A DNA stretch of 9,074 nucleotides, taken from an uncultured Collinsella sp. Its GTDB lineage: Bacteria; Actinomycetota; Coriobacteriia; Coriobacteriales; Coriobacteriaceae. Position 1 is the stretch's first letter, and every line of letters starts with the position of its first letter. Shown here in pieces: positions 1-6,212 of this stretch. The stretch is taken from positions 1 to 9,074 of the forward strand of contig CAUDCB010000072.1 in assembly GCA_958447915.1 (NCBI GenBank), written 5' to 3'. Both the position numbers and the translations under genes were made by a program. The notes under the pieces were generated by a model, which worked only from the letters and a program-made list of their open reading frames with translations, had not been told where the DNA came from and ran no database searches.

Positions 1-396
1 CTTGGGGACGAAGGAAAAGGTATCGTTTTGGGCTGCGATGATGCCTTTCGAAGCGGCCTTGCCAAAAACTATGCCTAATTACTACGATGAATCCAGCATC
101 GCTGACCACAACAGCTGTTTCTGAAAAAACGCAAGCTATCTACCTGCGGTTTTGTTGGAGAGAAATTCGTTGTGGTTGGAGGCGGGCGGTTAAACGTAGT
201 AAATAGGCATAGTTTTGAAATGGCGCTATATGAGTAGCATCAACTAGGCCGCTATGGAGCAAACAGCCCCCATTTCCGAAACCTTTCCGCAACAATTTGC
301 CCTTCGTACCGCTCGCCTCCGCCCACAACGCCTCCTGCGCTACACTTAGTCGCACTGTGGCGCTGCTGCGCTGTGCCCGAAACAAGGGAGACCCTC
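1..396. other. Leader region without a supportable gene
   Basis: This stretch lies before the first convincing start codon. Two plus-strand frames are open from the left edge (one to a TAA at 76-78, another to a TGA at 122-124), but neither gives a recognisable protein and both run into the dyad element at 65-216. A minus-strand open frame over 140-385 would need a TTG start and has no family-like features. I see no convincing -35/-10 pair just upstream of the kinase gene; TACACT at 341-346 is a possible -10 without a partner. The only clear structure is the nested inverted repeat described separately. Confidence 0.6.
65..216. repeat. 152-bp nested-dyad intergenic element
   Basis: A 22-nt box at 65-86 (begins AAAACTATGCC, ends TTACTACG) recurs inverted at 195-216 with 21 of 22 positions matching. 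A second pair, ACCACAAC at 105-112 and GTTGTGGT at 169-176, is perfect and has the same centre (between 140 and 141). Each half therefore reads 22-nt box, 18 nt of poorly conserved spacer, 8-nt box. The central 56 nt are only loosely symmetrical, with GCAAGCTA around 131-138 resembling the complement of the opposite arm when one gap is allowed. No target-site duplication is evident. It could be a miniature inverted-repeat element, a palindromic intergenic repeat, or a pair of opposed protein-binding sites. The symmetry is directly visible; the role is unknown. Confidence 0.75.
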
Positions 397-1221
397 ATGA
401 AGAACACTCAGCTGCTGCTGATTAACGATATGTGCGGTTACGGCAAGGTCGCGCTTTCCGCCATGCTGCCGGTGCTGTCGCACATGGGCTACCGTATCCA
501 TAACCTGCCGACGGCGCTCGTTTCCGACACGCTCAACTACCCCAAGTTCTACATCCACGACACCACGGAGTACGTGCGTCAGAGTCTTGCCATCTGGGAG
601 GAGCTCGGCTTTGAGTTCGACGCCATCTCGACCGGCTTTATCGTGACCGAGGAAGAGACGCGCATCATCTCGGACTTTTGCCACCGCCGCGCGCAAAAGG
701 GCACCAAGGTGTTCGTCGACCCCATCATGGGCGACAACGGCAAGCTCTATGCGGGCGTGCCCGAGTCCACGATTGGCCTTATGCGGCATCTTCTGGAGTG
801 CGCAGACTACGCGGTGCCCAACTATACCGAGGCGTGCCTGCTTGCCGATAGGCCTATTGCCGAGGAAATTACGCCCGATGAGGCCCGCGCCCTTGTGGAC
901 GCCGTGCGCGAGCTGGGTGCCAAGTCTGTGGTCATTACGAGCGCCGTAGTCAATGGCACGAACGCGGTTATCGGTTACGACCATGTGGCGGGGGACTACT
1001 TTACGATTCCCTTTGAGCTCATTCCGACCTATTTCCCGGGCACGGGCGACACGTTCTCGGCGGTGATCGTAGGCCGCGTTATGGCAGGTTGGAGTCTGCA
1101 GCGCGCGACGTCCGATGCCATGCGTGTGGTGGCTGAGCTTATCGAGCGCAATGCCGACCAAGAGGACAAGTCGGCCGGCCTTCCCATCGAGGCATGCCTG
1201 GACGTGATTGACCATGAGTAA
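397..1221 (+). CDS. Pyridoxal/pyridoxamine kinase (PfkB/ribokinase superfamily)
   Basis: A 274-residue cytosolic kinase expected to phosphorylate the 5'-hydroxyl of pyridoxal, pyridoxamine or pyridoxine with ATP in the vitamin B6 salvage pathway. The N-terminus (INDMCGYGKVALSAMLPVLS, residues 9-28) is the substrate-side segment typical of PdxK/PdxY-like proteins; VDPIMGDNGKLY (107-118) and PNYTE (141-145) are further family motifs, and PGTGDTF (214-220) is the ribokinase-type anion hole, with D218 as probable catalytic base. Length is normal. The ATG at 397 is chosen because AAGGGAG at 384-390 sits six bases upstream; an in-frame GTG at 373 has no such site. The stop overlaps the next gene by eight bases, so the two are probably translated together. 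Related kinases (hydroxymethylpyrimidine kinase ThiD) share the fold, but the motifs favour B6 kinase; PdxK and PdxY cannot be told apart here. Confidence 0.9.
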   Translation: MKNTQLLLINDMCGYGKVALSAMLPVLSHMGYRIHNLPTALVSDTLNYPKFYIHDTTEYVRQSLAIWEELGFEFDAISTGFIVTEEETRIISDFCHRRAQKGTKVFVDPIMGDNGKLYAGVPESTIGLMRHLLECADYAVPNYTEACLLADRPIAEEITPDEARALVDAVRELGAKSVVITSAVVNGTNAVIGYDHVAGDYFTIPFELIPTYFPGTGDTFSAVIVGRVMAGWSLQRATSDAMRVVAELIERNADQEDKSAGLPIEACLDVIDHE

Positions 1222-1543
1222 TGCTGACGAGGGCGGCGTCAAGCCTGCGGGCGAGAACAGACCGCTCGGCGCACCGCGTGGCAAGCGTCCGCGTATCCGC
1301 GTGAGCTGCGTGGACCAGCTGGGTGCGTGCCGCTGCCACCATGGTCACAGGCCGGGCGACGTTTTTGACTTCGACCGAGACCGCGGCAAGATGTGCTCCA
1401 TGGCCTGTCACGTGGGCTTTCCCTATATCGATATCCTGCGCTACGGCGGAACCGTGCCTGGCAACGAGCCTGGTACGGCAAAGTTCTGCTGCCCCGAGGT
1501 CGATACGCTGAACGTCTGGCTTGCCGAGATTGTCGACGAGTAG
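1214..1543 (+). CDS. TIGR04076-type small Cys-rich protein
   Basis: A 109-residue soluble protein of unknown biochemical function, assigned to the TIGR04076 family from its pattern. After about 25 basic, disordered-looking residues come a core with CxCHHGH (39-45), PGDVFDF (48-53), MCSMACH (60-66), a PYIDILRYGG stretch (70-79) and a closing CCPE (92-95). The seven Cys (32, 39, 41, 61, 65, 92, 93) and clustered His suggest metal or cluster binding, but that is inference. The ATG at 1214 lies inside the last codons of the kinase gene (8-base overlap) with only a weak upstream purine run, as expected for translational coupling; a TTG two codons earlier is the alternative. The stop codon's G is already the first base of a long hairpin. 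Confidence 0.8.
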   Translation: MSNADEGGVKPAGENRPLGAPRGKRPRIRVSCVDQLGACRCHHGHRPGDVFDFDRDRGKMCSMACHVGFPYIDILRYGGTVPGNEPGTAKFCCPEVDTLNVWLAEIVDE

Positions 1544-1587
1544 CCGAGTGTGACAAAGGGACAGACAGTCCCTTTGTCACACTCGGC
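1543..1587. repeat. Perfect 20-bp hairpin, GACAAAGGGACAG type
   Basis: Bases 1543-1562 pair perfectly with 1568-1587, leaving a five-base loop (AGACA). The stem starts at the last base of the preceding stop codon. No T-run follows on either strand, so this is not a textbook intrinsic terminator, though it could protect or end the upstream mRNA. The core GACAAAGGGACAG (1552-1564) recurs at 3104-3116 on the far side of the ATPase gene. Likely a dispersed palindromic intergenic repeat of this lineage. Confidence 0.85.
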
Positions 1588-1618
1588 GGTGGATGCGCCT
1601 CTTCATGCTCTAAATCTC

Positions 1619-1702
1619 AAAACTCTGCATTTCATCCAATTTTGTGCTCTAAAAACTCTGCATTTCATCGATAATCAAGCATATAAATCTTTGCATTTCA
1701 TT
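1619..1702 (+). repeat. Three 18-nt direct repeats on a 33-bp period
   Basis: AAAACTCTGCATTTCATC occurs identically at 1619-1636 and 1652-1669. A third copy at 1685-1702 matches at 15 of 18 positions. Starts are exactly 33 bp apart, about three helical turns, so all copies present the same DNA face; the 15-bp stretches between them differ. The array ends 23 bases before the ATPase start codon, with GATAAT (1670-1675) and TATAAA (1682-1687) as possible -10 sequences inside it. This position suggests operator sites controlling the ATPase gene. A separate TGCTCTAAA repeat (1606-1614, 1645-1653) runs on a different spacing. Confidence 0.8.
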
Positions 1703-1725
1703 TGATGGCACTGAGGGGAGAGCCT

Positions 1726-3087
1726 ATGCTGCGTAGGAAAATAGCGGCCGAGCTGGAGCGTTGGCTGAAGTCTGCCGAGCAAAAGGCCTTATTCATCACG
1801 GGTTCTCGCCAGATCGGCAAAAGCTATTCGATTCGTGCATTTGGCAAAGCCAGCCACGCAAACTATATCGAGCTTAACCTCATGGAAAATCGCCAGGCAA
1901 AAGACGCTCTTCTCGAGGCGCGGGATGCCGATGATTTCATCAGCAGGGTGACGCTTCTCTCGGGAAAGTCGATTGCACCGGGCAAAACGCTCGTATTTAT
2001 CGATGAGGTCCAAGAGGCCCCCGACATCATGACAATGGCAAAGTTCCTTGTTGAGGATGGGCGGTGCCGCTGGGCGTTTTCGGGGTCAATGCTCGGGACC
2101 CAGTTCAAGGGCGTCAGGTCCTATCCTGTGGGGTATGTTCACGAGCTTAGGATGTTCCCGCTCGATTTTGAGGAGTTTTGCTGGGCAACCGGGGTGAGCG
2201 AGGGGGCTCGCCAAACGATACGTGACGCGTGTATCGGCGTGAAGCCCATTCCTGATTACATTCATGACGCGATGATGGCAAACTTCAGGACCTATACCGT
2301 TGTCGGCGGAATGCCAGAGGTCGTGCAGCGTTTCCTTGACACGCGGGGCGACCTTGCCTCTGTTCGTCAACTACAGTCAGAGCTCAACGAACAGTACCGG
2401 CGGGATATCTCCAAGTATGCAAGTGGGCGAGCCCTTCAGGTGCAGAGCATCTACGATCAGCTCCCTATTATGCTCGAGGGCGAAAACAAGCGCTTCGTGC
2501 TCAATTCCATTGACCCCAAGGCGCATTACGACAAGTACCAGCGAGATTTTGTCTGGCTTGTCGATGCCGGCGTTGCTCTCAAGGCCGATATCGTAACCGA
2601 GCCAAAATCGCCCCTGCTCAAGACGGCGCGGCCATCGCAGTTCAAGCTATATCAATCGGATACGGGCATGTTGATGGCGCGCTACCCCGTTGGAGTCGCC
2701 CAAGCGGCGTATCTTGATAGCAAGGAGCCCAATCTGGGCGGCATTTACGAAAACGTGGTGGCCCAGCAGCTGGCTGCCCAAAATCGCCAGCTTTACTACT
2801 ATCAGACAAAAAGACGCGGCGAAGTGGACTTTGTGGTCGACGGGCCGGATGGGATGGCCGTTCCGATTGAGGTTAAATCGGGCTCTTATTACCACGCGCA
2901 CGCTGCGCTCGGTCATGTGCTTGATACTGCCGAATATGGCGTAAGGCTCGGAATTGTTTTCTCGAGAGGCAACGTTGAGCGCAACGGAGCCGTTCTCTAT
3001 CTGCCGCTATATGCGACTTGGGCCCTTTCGGATGTTTTGGGTGACGCCCGTGCCGAGGGGATAAAGCTGGAGGTCAAGCCGGTCTAG
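1726..3087 (+). CDS. AAA+ ATPase with DUF4143 C-terminal domain
   Basis: A 453-residue cytosolic protein of the widespread AAA_14/DUF4143 (COG1373-like) family, whose cellular role is not established. The N-terminal ATPase has Walker A GSRQIGKS (26-33), Walker B LVFIDEVQ (89-96) and a sensor-like AFSGSMLG (117-124). The C-terminal part carries the signature of a PD-(D/E)xK nuclease-like fold: GGIYENVVAQQL (338-349), then GEVDFVV with D368, then PIEVKSG with E382 and K384. Nuclease activity is not implied without test. The ATG at 1726 is chosen because GAGGGGAG (1713-1720) precedes it by five bases; in-frame TTG 1702 and ATG 1705 lack such a site. The gene uses AGG/AGA for arginine at least seven times, whereas the kinase gene uses AGG about once, and it is bracketed by related hairpins, which suggests later arrival than its neighbours. 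Length is complete. Confidence 0.9.
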   Translation: MLRRKIAAELERWLKSAEQKALFITGSRQIGKSYSIRAFGKASHANYIELNLMENRQAKDALLEARDADDFISRVTLLSGKSIAPGKTLVFIDEVQEAPDIMTMAKFLVEDGRCRWAFSGSMLGTQFKGVRSYPVGYVHELRMFPLDFEEFCWATGVSEGARQTIRDACIGVKPIPDYIHDAMMANFRTYTVVGGMPEVVQRFLDTRGDLASVRQLQSELNEQYRRDISKYASGRALQVQSIYDQLPIMLEGENKRFVLNSIDPKAHYDKYQRDFVWLVDAGVALKADIVTEPKSPLLKTARPSQFKLYQSDTGMLMARYPVGVAQAAYLDSKEPNLGGIYENVVAQQLAAQNRQLYYYQTKRRGEVDFVVDGPDGMAVPIEVKSGSYYHAHAALGHVLDTAEYGVRLGIVFSRGNVERNGAVLYLPLYATWALSDVLGDARAEGIKLEVKPV

Positions 3088-3099
3088 GGTCAGTCCCCA

Positions 3100-3130
3100 A
3101 TGCGACAAAGGGACAGTGCCTTTGTCGCAT
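3100..3130. repeat. 12-bp hairpin matching the one before the ATPase
   Basis: Bases 3100-3111 pair perfectly with 3119-3130 around a seven-base loop. It begins 12 bases after the ATPase stop codon. It shares GACAAAGGGACAG and CCTTTGTC with the hairpin at 1543-1587, but its outer bases differ in a compensating way (GTCGC opposite GCGAC), so pairing has been kept. There is no T-run afterwards. It may be a dispersed intergenic palindrome that also ends the transcript. Confidence 0.8.
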
Positions 3131-3140
3131 CCGCTATCCC

Positions 3141-3212
3141 GAGAAAATGAGCGTGGATTTTCTCACGTTTAGGGCGCGCTTGAACGTTCAAAGTGGGAGA
3201 AAATCCACACTC
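3141..3212. repeat. Overlapping inverted repeats between convergent genes
   Basis: An 8-nt word occurs three times: GAGAAAAT at 3141-3148, its complement ATTTTCTC at 3157-3164, and GAGAAAAT again at 3197-3204. The middle copy can pair with the first (8-bp stem, 8-nt loop) or, more strongly, with the last, where 3149-3164 pairs with 3197-3212 with a single mismatch. The strong form spans the gap between the convergent ATPase and phosphatase genes, so it may act as a terminator for both; T-runs are weak. Confidence 0.6.
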
Positions 3213-3249
3213 GATTTATGCCGATGGTGCGGTTTGCGCGCTCGCGAAC

Positions 3250-3696
3250 CTACAGCTGCTCAAGCAGCGCGGTACAGCCGGCGAGCACATCGCGGTAGGT
3301 GGCATCGAAGTTGCCGGTGTACCAGGGATCGGCCACGTCGCCGGGGCGCTCGGTCCAATCAAGCAAGCGCGTCATCTTGCCGTCGGGGTCGTCGCCAAAG
3401 ATGCGGTGCAGGCCGCGCGCGTTCTCGGCATCCATGTAGACGATGCGATCCCAGTCGCCATACTCCGCGCGACGCACCTGGCGCGCGCGGTGGGCAATGA
3501 CGGGAATCCCGACTTCGCGCAGTTTGGCGACCGTGCCATGGTGCGGCGGGTTGCCGATCTCCTCGGTTGAGGTCGCTGCGGAATCGATGACGAACTCCGC
3601 CTCGCGCCCGGCGCGGCGCACGAGCTCGGTAAACACCGACTCAGCCATCGTCGACCGACAGATATTTCCATGGCAGATAAACAGTACGCGTTGCAT
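3250..3696 (-). CDS. Low-molecular-weight protein tyrosine phosphatase
   Basis: A 148-residue cytosolic phosphatase of the LMW-PTP family, which hydrolyses phosphotyrosine on proteins (some members act in polysaccharide export or stress control). The catalytic P-loop CHGNICRS gives C8-x5-R14-S15 at the very N-terminus, as usual, and DPWYTG (123-128) contains the general acid D123. SAATSTEEIGNPPH (39-52) is another family stretch. Length is typical. The ATG at 3696 is chosen because it puts the P-loop at the normal place and GAAAGG lies nine bases upstream; a start further upstream would add about 19 unrelated residues. It follows the RpiR gene on the same strand after 60 bp without a clear terminator, so read-through is possible. 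No partner kinase is in the window. The related arsenate reductases are less likely given the DPWY motif and the lack of ars genes. Confidence 0.92.
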   Translation of the reverse strand: MQRVLFICHGNICRSTMAESVFTELVRRAGREAEFVIDSAATSTEEIGNPPHHGTVAKLREVGIPVIAHRARQVRRAEYGDWDRIVYMDAENARGLHRIFGDDPDGKMTRLLDWTERPGDVADPWYTGNFDATYRDVLAGCTALLEQL

Positions 3697-3756
3697 AGGA
3701 CGATACCTTTCATATAGAAGGCTGCTAAGGAGTCGAAGCCGGGCGCATGCCAAGTT

Positions 3757-4506
3757 TTATTTCCTGGCCAGTTTGAAATAGCGCTCAAATAGCAGCTCAA
3801 ATACGTAATAGAACATCAGACGGCTGTCGAGATCCATGCTGCCCAAGCGGATTTCTTTTTGCACGGTGTAGATAGGGAAGTCGGCTAGTTTTGACAGTGA
3901 GTTGCGCGAAAAGCCGGTGAGCGTCACCACCTTGCAACCACGTGTCTTTGCTATTGAGGTGGCATCGATTGATACTTGCGTCTCGCCGCTGACTGAAACG
4001 CTAAAGACGAGATCATTTTTGCCGAGCAATTCGGCGTAGTGCCTCATGACGTGGCGCTCGCTGAGTGTATCGGTGTTTTTGCCCATGATTTTGAGCTTTT
4101 CTGCCATTTCGAGGCATGGATATTTTGAAAAGCCCGAGCAAAAGAACACGATATGCGAGGCGTCTTGTATAAGGGCTACCACTGCATCGATCGTTCGTTC
4201 GTTGAGCAGATCTTTGGTCTGTACGAGCTGGGTGTCGAGCGGAAGTGCCTCGATAGTGAATCGATTGCGGTCGAGTGAGGCAGAATATGACCGCTTGAGT
4301 TCCGTAAACCCCGAGAAGCCAAGTTTATGGGCAAGCCTGACGATTGTATTGGGAGCGACGAAGAACCGTTCGGCAATGCTCTTAAGCGTAACATCGTCAA
4401 TATCATCGCGCAGTTCGATGATGTAGCGCATGATCTCGCTTTCGAGATCGTTGAGCTTGCTCTCGCCAGCTCGCACATGATCATAAAAAGATTCTTGATC
4501 TTTCAA
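3757..4506 (-). CDS. MurR/RpiR-family transcriptional regulator (HTH + SIS)
   Basis: A sugar-phosphate-responsive regulator. From the chosen start it has 249 residues: an N-terminal RpiR-type helix-turn-helix (about 18-76; core TLKSIAERFFVAPNTIVRLA then GFSGFTELKRSY) and a C-terminal SIS domain (about 105-245; HIVFFCSGFSKYP and DLVFSVSVSGETQVS), which in this family binds phosphosugars. The frame stays open to 4698 and contains an ATG at 4659, but those extra residues do not resemble the family. Starting at TTG 4506 places the helix-turn-helix where relatives have it, with GAGGGG 12 bases upstream (a long spacing) and a possible promoter at 4536-4563. The start is the least certain part of this entry. 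Being divergent from the glycosidase/PTS operon, it probably controls that operon in response to an alpha-glucoside 6-phosphate, like GlvR of Bacillus. Confidence 0.88.
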   Translation of the reverse strand: MKDQESFYDHVRAGESKLNDLESEIMRYIIELRDDIDDVTLKSIAERFFVAPNTIVRLAHKLGFSGFTELKRSYSASLDRNRFTIEALPLDTQLVQTKDLLNERTIDAVVALIQDASHIVFFCSGFSKYPCLEMAEKLKIMGKNTDTLSERHVMRHYAELLGKNDLVFSVSVSGETQVSIDATSIAKTRGCKVVTLTGFSRNSLSKLADFPIYTVQKEIRLGSMDLDSRLMFYYVFELLFERYFKLARK

Positions 4507-4535
4507 AAGATGTTTCAGCCCCTCGTACCTCGCCG

Positions 4536-4563
4536 TATATATGGTACCGCTTTGTGTTGCCAG
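4536..4563 (-). promoter_or_regulatory. Possible promoter of the first RpiR gene
   Basis: On the minus strand CTGGCA (4558-4563) and TATATA (4536-4541) are 16 bp apart, a moderate match to sigma-A -35/-10 boxes. Transcription would start near 4529, giving a leader of about 23 nt to the TTG at 4506. This supports the shorter RpiR protein, since the promoter would otherwise lie inside coding sequence. Confidence 0.35.
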
Positions 4564-4573
4564 GTGAGAAATC

Positions 4574-4614
4574 GGTAATCGGTCAAGATTGCCTATTGCC
4601 CATGAACTGGGCAA
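4574..4614. promoter_or_regulatory. Operator-like palindrome cluster between divergent genes
   Basis: TTGCCCA (4596-4602) and TGGGCAA (4608-4614) form a perfect 7-bp dyad with a 5-nt spacer. Next to it GGTAATC (4574-4580) and GATTGCC (4587-4593) form an imperfect dyad with one mismatch. ATTGCC appears twice in tandem (4588-4593, 4595-4600). The cluster sits between the RpiR gene and the glycosidase gene it probably controls, so RpiR binding is the natural guess. Further along, a GTCCCCGT/ACGGGGGC dyad (4662-4669, 4685-4692) and TCGCAAA repeated 17 bp apart (4693, 4710) may also matter. I found no confident plus-strand promoter for the glycosidase gene. Confidence 0.45.
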
Positions 4615-4804
4615 ACGTGCGTGTCTGCCTACACATATCTGTGTTGTGAGCGAAATCATGTGTCCCCGTTTCGCATTGGCCCACACGGGGGCTCGCAAAT
4701 GATCTCAGGTCGCAAAATATCAATCGAAACGAAGCAAGCCGAGGACAACCGCGGAGCCCAAGGTCTTCGAGAACACCGATCAGCCAACCCTGGAGGGACG
4801 GAAC

Positions 4805-6130
4805 ATGAAGGATAAGCTCAATATTGTGATCGTTGGCGGCGGCTCCACGTGGTGCCCTGGCATTCTTAAAGCCCTGACCAAGCACATGGACATTCTGCCG
4901 CTGAACCGTGTGATGCTCTATGACATCGATGCCGAGCGCCAGCGTCCGATCGGCGAGTTTGGCAAGATCCTCTTCGCCGAGGAGGAGCCCGGTGTGGAGT
5001 TTGGTTACACCACCGATAAGGACGAGGCTTACACCGACGTCGACTTTGTGCTCTGCCAGATTCGTACCGGCGGCTACGAGATGCGTAGCAAGGACGAGAA
5101 GATTCCGCTGCATATGGGAATCATCGGCCAGGAAACGGTGGGCCCTGGCGGCATGGCTTACGGTATGCGCTCCATGCATGACATGGTTGAGATCGTCAAC
5201 GACGTTCGCGCTCATAGCCCGGAGGCGTGGATTATCAACTACACCAACCCGGCTGCTATTGTGGCATATGGTCTCGAGCGCGTCCTGCCCGATGAGCATC
5301 GCGTCCTCAATATCTGCGATCAGCCCGTCAACCTCATGCGCTCTTACGGTCGTCTGCTCGGTCGCGATATGAGCAAGACGGAGCCCGTGTACTTTGGCCT
5401 CAATCACTTCGGTTGGTTCAAGCACATCTACGATGAAGAGGGCCATGACCTCGTCCCGCAGATTAAGGAGTACACGGAGAAGAACGGCTTCCTTCCTGCC
5501 GATGCCGAGCAGCGTGACCAGTCCTGGCTCGACACCTACGCCATGGTCAAGGACATGCTCGAGGACTTCCCCGACTATCTGCCCAACACGTATCTGCAGT
5601 ACTATCTGTATCCCGAGTACAAGGTCGCTCACCTCGACCCCGACTACACTCGCTCCGACGAGGTCATCAACGGTCGTGAGAAGCGCGTGTTCGCCGAGTG
5701 CGAGCGTGTTGCCAAAGTCGGCACCGCAAAGAACTCCTCGGTTGTGCAGAACGACGCCCATGGCGACATGATCGTGGAAATCACCTCGGCCATTTATCGC
5801 AACACCAACAAGACCTTCATTGTCATCGTGCCCAACAACGGCATTATCGAGGGTATGCCCGATGACGCCATGGTCGAGGTCGCGGCAAGCGTGGGCGCCA
5901 ATGGCCCGCAGCCCTATGCTGTTGGCAAGATTGGCACCTTCTATCGCGGTCTTATGGAGAACCAGTACGCCTATGAGCGCCTGACTGTTGAGGCTTGGAT
6001 GGAGGGCTCCTACGAGAAGGCTCTGCAGGCACTCACGCTTAATCGTCTGGTCGGTGATGCTAAGAAGGCTCGTAAGGTGCTCGACAAGCTCATCGAGGCG
6101 AACAAGGATTACTGGCCGGAGCTTAAGTAA
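4805..6130 (+). CDS. glvA: 6-phospho-alpha-glucosidase, glycoside hydrolase family 4
   Basis: A 441-residue cytosolic enzyme that hydrolyses alpha-linked 6-phospho-disaccharides such as maltose 6'-phosphate to glucose 6-phosphate and glucose, using NAD+ and a divalent metal (normally Mn2+) by the redox-assisted mechanism of family GH4. Visible are the dinucleotide-binding GGGSTWCPG (11-19), GQETVGPGGMAYGMRS (108-123), NYTNPAA (145-151), the metal-binding pair C171 and H201 in NICDQP and GLNHFGW, and the carboxy end VEANKDYWPEL-like EANKDYWPEL (residues about 431-440). The Asp after the metal Cys (D172) is the alpha-type signature; beta-type enzymes have Asn there. Family members usually read CDMP; this one reads CDQP. 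GGAGG (4792-4796) lies eight bases before the ATG. It is first in an operon with the PTS permease. Overall similarity to Bacillus GlvA/MalA is evident along the whole length. Confidence 0.93.
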   Translation: MKDKLNIVIVGGGSTWCPGILKALTKHMDILPLNRVMLYDIDAERQRPIGEFGKILFAEEEPGVEFGYTTDKDEAYTDVDFVLCQIRTGGYEMRSKDEKIPLHMGIIGQETVGPGGMAYGMRSMHDMVEIVNDVRAHSPEAWIINYTNPAAIVAYGLERVLPDEHRVLNICDQPVNLMRSYGRLLGRDMSKTEPVYFGLNHFGWFKHIYDEEGHDLVPQIKEYTEKNGFLPADAEQRDQSWLDTYAMVKDMLEDFPDYLPNTYLQYYLYPEYKVAHLDPDYTRSDEVINGREKRVFAECERVAKVGTAKNSSVVQNDAHGDMIVEITSAIYRNTNKTFIVIVPNNGIIEGMPDDAMVEVAASVGANGPQPYAVGKIGTFYRGLMENQYAYERLTVEAWMEGSYEKALQALTLNRLVGDAKKARKVLDKLIEANKDYWPELK

Positions 6131-6159
6131 CTAGTTCCATATCGCTTGATAACCGTTAT

Positions 6160-6198
6160 GGGGCGTGTGGGCTGTAGAGCTGCACGCCCCGTTTCTTT
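6160..6198 (+). terminator. Hairpin between glycosidase and permease genes
   Basis: GGGGCGTG (6160-6167) pairs perfectly with CACGCCCC (6183-6190) around a 15-nt loop, followed by GTTTCTTT. This resembles an intrinsic terminator with an imperfect T-run. It lies only 15 bases before the permease start, and the permease ribosome binding site GAGGGG (6201-6206) comes directly after it. As the downstream gene clearly belongs to the same pathway, partial termination or 3'-end protection of the glycosidase message is more likely than a full stop. Confidence 0.55.
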
Positions 6199-6212
6199 AA
6201 GAGGGGTATCCC

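Noticed and set aside
1..124. Plus-strand frames open from the left edge (to 78 and to 124) as the 3' end of a gene
   Set aside because: Both are short, neither resembles a known family, and both end inside or just after the left box of the dyad element. Without upstream sequence neither can be chosen.
140..385. Minus-strand 81-codon open frame upstream of the B6 kinase
   Set aside because: It starts at a TTG without a ribosome binding site, has no family features, and its C-terminal half is a translation of the dyad element.
346..1284. Long minus-strand open frame opposite the B6 kinase
   Set aside because: It is rich in His, Arg and Val in the way typical of the antisense of a GC-rich gene, and the sense protein has clear kinase motifs.
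1543..1587. Canonical intrinsic terminator
   Set aside because: The stem is excellent but no T-run follows on either strand, and a related hairpin recurs at 3100-3130, so it is listed as a repeat.
1619..1702. CRISPR array
   Set aside because: Only three copies of 18 nt with 15-bp intervals and no cas genes; repeats and spacers are too short.
4644..4660. lac-operator-like TTGTGAGCG sequence
   Set aside because: The match is limited to one half-site, has no symmetrical partner, and no LacI-type regulator is in the window.
4583..5761. 392-codon minus-strand open frame opposite the glycosidase
   Set aside because: It is antisense to a full-length GH4 gene with conserved active-site motifs and shows no family features of its own.
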